From positions 96,647 to 160,646 of the forward strand of contig NZ_JAKXMK010000031.1 in the NCBI RefSeq assembly GCF_022524485.1: a stretch of 64,000 nt of DNA, read 5' to 3'. Origin of the DNA: Pseudonocardia alaniniphila (GTDB taxonomy: Bacteria; Actinomycetota; Actinomycetes; Mycobacteriales; Pseudonocardiaceae). Shown in pieces: positions 61,013 to 64,000 of this stretch. Every line of letters starts with the position of its first letter. Position 1 is the first letter of the stretch. The notes under the pieces were generated by a model. The model worked only from the letters and a program-made list of their open reading frames with translations. It did not search any database and was not told where the DNA came from. The translations under genes were made by a program, and so were the position numbers.

Positions 61013-61879
61013 TTACGCGCCGTCGAGCACGTCGCGCAGCCGCTGGGCGAAGCCGTCCGGCTCGCCCCGCATGCCGTACTCGCCGCCCAGGAACCCGCCG
61101 TGGTCACCCGGGAAGCGGACGAGTTCGGCCCCGATCACCTCGGCGAGCGCGTCCGCGCCGCGCGCCGCCATCGTCTGGCCGGAGGCCTCGCCGCGGGCCA
61201 TCACGATGCGCGTGCCGGCGGCCCGCAGTGCGTCCATGTCGGGCCGGTAGCCCGTGCAGTTGCGCAGGTTCTGCGCGAGGAGGGCGTCGTCGCGGCTGCC
61301 GTCGTCCTCGACCGGCAGGCCGAACTGCGCGGGGTCGAGCGGTGGGAACTGGAAGCCGTCGGGCAGCTCCCCGTCGAAACCGACGATGAAGATGAACTTG
61401 GCCATCGCCGGCCCCAACCCGTCGCGCTGATAGGTCTGGTGCATGTCCTCGATCGCCGACGTGAACGCCCGGTGGTCGCGCAGCAGCGTGGCCAGCGGGG
61501 GCTCGTGGGCGACCAACGTATGCACCTGCTCGCCGTGCTCGGCCACCCAGGCCAGGGAGTTGACCGCGCCGCCACTGCTGGCGAGCACGTCGACCGGCTC
61601 GCCGCCGATCGCCTCGACGACCCGCCGCAGGTCGCCGGCGTGATCGCCCGGCGTGATCTCGCCGTGGCCGTCGGTGCGCATGCTGCGTCCCGTTCCGCGG
61701 GGGTCGTAGGTGACGACCGGGCGGTCGGTGAAGTGGCCGGCCAGCGTGGTGAATCCCGTCGCGTCCATCGGGGAGCCGACGAGCAGCAGGGTTCTGGCGT
61801 CGCCGAGGCTGCCGTGCACGTCATACGTGATCGTGGCGCCGGGTGCGTCGAGGGTCCGGGTGGTGATGGCGGCGGTCAT
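61013..61879 (-). CDS. Alpha/beta hydrolase
   Basis: A 288-residue hydrolase. TLLLVGSPMDATGFTTLAGH is the oxyanion-side strand, VVTYDPRGTGRS precedes helix A, and the nucleophile elbow is VLASSGGAVNSLAWV (ASSGG, a variant of GxSxG with alanine in first place). The catalytic histidine is in FPGDHGGFL. The acid is probably Asp near GYRPDMDALRAAGTRIVMAR. GGAGG lies five bases before the ATG. No signal peptide is present. Relatives hydrolyse small esters or act as epoxide or lactone hydrolases; the substrate is unknown. It appears monocistronic. Confidence 0.87.
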   Translation of the reverse strand: MTAAITTRTLDAPGATITYDVHGSLGDARTLLLVGSPMDATGFTTLAGHFTDRPVVTYDPRGTGRSMRTDGHGEITPGDHAGDLRRVVEAIGGEPVDVLASSGGAVNSLAWVAEHGEQVHTLVAHEPPLATLLRDHRAFTSAIEDMHQTYQRDGLGPAMAKFIFIVGFDGELPDGFQFPPLDPAQFGLPVEDDGSRDDALLAQNLRNCTGYRPDMDALRAAGTRIVMARGEASGQTMAARGADALAEVIGAELVRFPGDHGGFLGGEYGMRGEPDGFAQRLRDVLDGA

Positions 61880-62223
61880 GGGCCCTCCTGGGCGATCGGT
61901 TGGCGTGCGACATGTCGACCATCGGCAGGTCCGGAACTCATCTGTGCGGGTCGAGATCGATGTGACGGCTCACCCGTCCAGGGCCGGCCGATGTTGATCA
62001 ACGTCGACGAACACGAGGCCCCAGGACGTCTCCAGCGCGATCCGTTGTACCGGTCGGCGGGTACCGGACGATGCCGGTCAGCACCCATAGGTTTGCCCTG
62101 CTCGCTGTGATGCCACTCACAGGAGGGCGCGCGATCGTGAGTGGTGCTGCGATCGGGAGGCGCGCCGATGCAGCCAGGTCCGGACGTGCTGTTCCGATCT
62201 TCCGACCGCGCATGGAGCGAGAA
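61880..62223. other. Intergenic region without a recognised gene
   Basis: 344 bases between the divergent hydrolase and small cysteine-protein genes. No motif-bearing frame is seen; short palindromes such as TGTCGACC occur, without a clear operator. It likely contains both promoters. Confidence 0.45.
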
Positions 62224-62418
62224 ATGATCATCTGCGTACGCTGCGGCTGGTTGATCCCCAACGACTGCACGTGCCGTCGACAGGCGGACGAACTCTCCAC
62301 GGTCCGCCTCAAGGGCGTCGTGGCCGACAGGCATCGGGCGTCGGTCGCCCGCGCCTGCAAGTCGGGGTGGCCGGCCGAGCGCGCACCTGTTGACCGGGAG
62401 GACACAGCGGCGGGGTGA
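62224..62418 (+). CDS. Small cysteine-rich protein (64 aa), possible zinc ribbon
   Basis: The protein begins MIICVRCGWLIPNDCTCRRQ: four cysteines as CxxC followed by CxC, a compact metal-site pattern. GGAG lies five bases before the ATG. The remainder is polar and basic with no hydrophobic segment. A start at 62212 (MERE...) is possible. No family is recognised. A coding role is supported mainly by the cysteine pattern and the ribosome site. Confidence 0.45.
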   Translation: MIICVRCGWLIPNDCTCRRQADELSTVRLKGVVADRHRASVARACKSGWPAERAPVDREDTAAG

Positions 62419-62558
62419 GCCCGTCGATGCACGCGAGCTCGGAAGTGGTGAGACATCGCCGGCGCGCGCTTCAGCGCCTGGGCCGGGAGTTACCGGCGTC
62501 CGCGATGACGATCGACGAACGCCCTTGACCACGAGATCGACGCCGCTAGTGTCGCGCC

Positions 62559-63533
62559 ATGGTGACCGCGGCCCTGATCACGTGGCTCCGTGACTCTGAT
62601 CCGGCATTGCGCTGGCAGGTCGAGCGCGACCTCATGTGCGAGCCGCCCGAGATCTGGGAAGCAACGCGGGCAAGGATCGCGACAGAAGGCTTCGGCGCGC
62701 GCCTCCTCGCCCTCCAGGATCCCGACGGACAGTGGGCGGGCGGCGCGTACTTCCCCGCCGACTTCGACTTCCACGGACCTGAAGCGGCGGCCGGCCAGCC
62801 CTGGACGGCGACGACGTGGACACTCAACTCGTTGCGGGAGTGGGGCCTCGATTCCGCCGTCCTGCGGGAGCGTCGCACGGCCGAGCTTCTCGCTGAGAAC
62901 AGCCGGTGGGAGTACAAGAATCTCCCGTACTGGGACGGCGAGGTCGACTGCTGCATCAACGCCGTGACGGTCGCCAACGGTCTGTGGCTCGGCGCCGACA
63001 TCACCGGCATCGTCGACTGGTTCGTCGAGCATCGACTACCCGACGGTGGCTGGAACTGCGAATGGGTCGAAGGCTCGACGCGATCGTCGTTCCACTCGAC
63101 GATCAACTCCCTCAAGGGAGTGCTCGCCTACGACATCGCGACCGGAGGCACCGACGCCACACGCGCTGCCCGGCACGGGGGCGAGGAGTACCTCCTGCAG
63201 CGCGGGCTGTTCCGCCGGCTCTCGACGGGAGAACCGGTGGCACCGTGGGTGGACCGCTTCGCATACCCGGTGCGCTGGTACTACAACGTGCTCAACGCGG
63301 CCGAGTACTTCCGGCAGGCCTCGCTGCTCGACGGTGTGAAACCGGACCCGCGCATGGCTGACGCGATCGAGCTCATCCGGGGCGTCCGGCAGCCGGACGG
63401 CACCTGGCTCCAGGCCCGCCGCCACCCTGGACGGGTGTGGTTCGAGGTCGATGTGGCGGCGGGGGAGCCGTCGAAATGGCTGACCCTGATCGGGACGCGG
63501 GTGCTCACATGGTGGGACTCCGAGACGCCCTAG
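62559..63533 (+). CDS. Prenyltransferase/squalene-cyclase-like alpha-toroid protein
   Basis: A 324-residue protein with repeated terpenoid-toroid helices and QW-like turns: LQDPDGQWAGGAYFP, HRLPDGGWNCEWVEGSTRSS and RQPDGTWLQARRHPG. These match prenyltransferase/squalene-oxidase repeats. It is shorter than true squalene-hopene cyclase (about 630 residues) and lacks a DxDD acid motif, so cyclase activity is doubtful. No signal peptide or membrane helix is seen. It is the last protein gene before the rRNA leader and is followed directly by a palindromic repeat. Function unknown. Confidence 0.8.
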   Translation: MVTAALITWLRDSDPALRWQVERDLMCEPPEIWEATRARIATEGFGARLLALQDPDGQWAGGAYFPADFDFHGPEAAAGQPWTATTWTLNSLREWGLDSAVLRERRTAELLAENSRWEYKNLPYWDGEVDCCINAVTVANGLWLGADITGIVDWFVEHRLPDGGWNCEWVEGSTRSSFHSTINSLKGVLAYDIATGGTDATRAARHGGEEYLLQRGLFRRLSTGEPVAPWVDRFAYPVRWYYNVLNAAEYFRQASLLDGVKPDPRMADAIELIRGVRQPDGTWLQARRHPGRVWFEVDVAAGEPSKWLTLIGTRVLTWWDSETP

Positions 63534-63548
63534 CCGCAACCACGGCCG

Positions 63549-63615
63549 CCGCACACACCGGTTGGCCGCCGCACACATGTCCGAACGTGCGCACGGTGGC
63601 CACGAGATGTGTGCC
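63549..63615 (-). repeat. Dispersed ~66-bp palindromic element, copy 2 (inverted)
   Basis: CCGCACACACCGGTTGGCC and its following palindrome match the reverse complement of 2092-2158 at about 88% over 66 bases, including the loop block CATGTCCGAACGTG. It begins 16 bases after the toroid-protein stop, the same position relative to a gene end as copy 1, and may terminate that transcript before the rRNA operon. Confidence 0.75.
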
Positions 63616-63660
63616 GTGGGCCGGCCCGGGTGGGCGGTGGGGTGATCTGGCGTAGCGCGC

Positions 63661-64000
63661 GCGTGTTCGTGTCGACACTCTCCGTTACGATTCGCGGCCG
63701 TTTGTGCAGGTCAACACCTAAATGGGGGGGCGGTTGCAAGGCCCTCAGAGGCATCGCGTAACTTTCTCTTCGTCAGCGAGACACCGGACAGAACGAAGGC
63801 CCTAGCGGCCCCGGTCAACAGGGCTCACTGACCGCCCCCTCTACTGGGACCCCCCGGGAAATGTGTGAATCCGGTGGGTGTACAGTGGGGGAACAAGCCC
63901 CGGCTTACCGCTTTAGGGTGGTAGATGGTGTGCGGGTGTCTTTTGAGAACTCAACAGTGTGTCGAGCTTTATCATGAATTGGTTTTATGCCAGTTTGTTT
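63661..64000 (+). promoter_or_regulatory. rRNA operon promoter and leader region (16S gene just outside)
   Basis: The GC content drops sharply and TTTTGAGAACTCAACAGTG occurs at 63941-63959, a block conserved in actinobacterial rRNA leaders and spacers. The end TTTTATGCCAGTTTG is typical of sequence shortly before 16S rRNA. Promoter-like elements include TACAGT at 63881-63886 as a -10 box and TACGAT near 63686; their -35 boxes are poorly defined. No protein frame is convincing here. The mature 16S rRNA start is not in the window. Confidence 0.75.

Noticed and set aside
63718..63790. TTGCAA...TAACTT as a definite rRNA promoter
   Set aside because: The spacing is about 19 bases and the boxes are weak; I kept only the general promoter/leader call.
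1..64000. tRNA genes, CRISPR arrays, insertion sequences or prophage genes
   Set aside because: I looked for T-loop GGTTCGAATCC-like blocks, regularly spaced repeats and transposase, integrase or phage motifs, and saw none that hold up.

Overview
The window looks like chromosomal DNA of a high-GC actinomycete. GTG starts are frequent, genes are packed with 4-base GTGA/ATGA overlaps, and the accessory content is rich in luciferase-like oxidoreductases, TetR/LuxR/SARP regulators and actinobacterial small proteins. The last ~60 bases carry a TTTTGAGAACTCAACAGTG block typical of actinobacterial rRNA leaders, so a 16S rRNA gene probably begins just past the right edge. A Pseudonocardiaceae host, perhaps Pseudonocardia, is my inference and is not proven by the sequence.

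Layout. 0-6.3 kb: end of an MHS-type transporter, a luciferase-like (LLM) oxidoreductase, an orphan sugar-binding lipoprotein, a CHASE3 histidine kinase whose partner response regulator survives only as a DNA-binding-domain relic, and small zinc-ribbon and DUF3040 proteins. 6.3-10.8 kb: DUF488 protein, then a FadR-type regulator with a dihydropyrimidinase/hydantoinase and its transporter. 11-14 kb: a SARP/AfsR regulator broken by a frameshift. 14.4-19.3 kb: flavin monooxygenase, cytochrome P450, two gene relics (LuxR type and benzoylformate-decarboxylase type) and an MFS carrier. 19.7-26 kb: a tight L-fucose operon (L-fuconate dehydratase, lactonase, FucU mutarotase, three-part RbsABC-type importer) ending in a strong hairpin. 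26-29 kb: hypothetical proteins, two coupled LuxR regulators and a TetR. 29.3-33.4 kb: serine esterase, LLM oxidoreductase and Baeyer-Villiger monooxygenase, which fit a ketone to ester to acid-plus-alcohol route. 33.6-34.5 kb: methionine aminopeptidase behind a duplicated operator.

34.5-46.3 kb is a seven-gene glycoside locus read leftwards from a divergent AraC regulator: a DUF5107-TPR protein, a cellulase-like TIM barrel, an extracytoplasmic binding lipoprotein, two permeases, a GH36 alpha-galactosidase and a mutarotase-like protein. Only the binding protein has an export signal, so the glycoside is probably imported and then cut inside the cell. 46.3-51 kb: TetR with its operators, an LLM enzyme, and a two-gene alcohol dehydrogenase/ThDP enzyme operon. 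51-55 kb: PPOX-type flavoprotein divergent from a PdxR/MocR regulator, and a TetR-controlled FAD monooxygenase. 55.2-60.2 kb is degraded: a frameshifted LLM gene, a second SARP regulator cut by an amber codon, and an FAD-monooxygenase/cyclase chimera. 60.2-63.6 kb: cupin, alpha/beta hydrolase, a tiny cysteine protein and a squalene-cyclase-like toroid protein.

Two families of dispersed palindromes occur, each in two copies at gene ends: a ~66-bp element at 2.1 and 63.6 kb in opposite orientation, and a ~68-bp hairpin at 46.3 and 48.1 kb at convergent gene junctions. Several regulators come with clear inverted-repeat operators. No tRNA, CRISPR array, insertion sequence or complete rRNA gene was seen.
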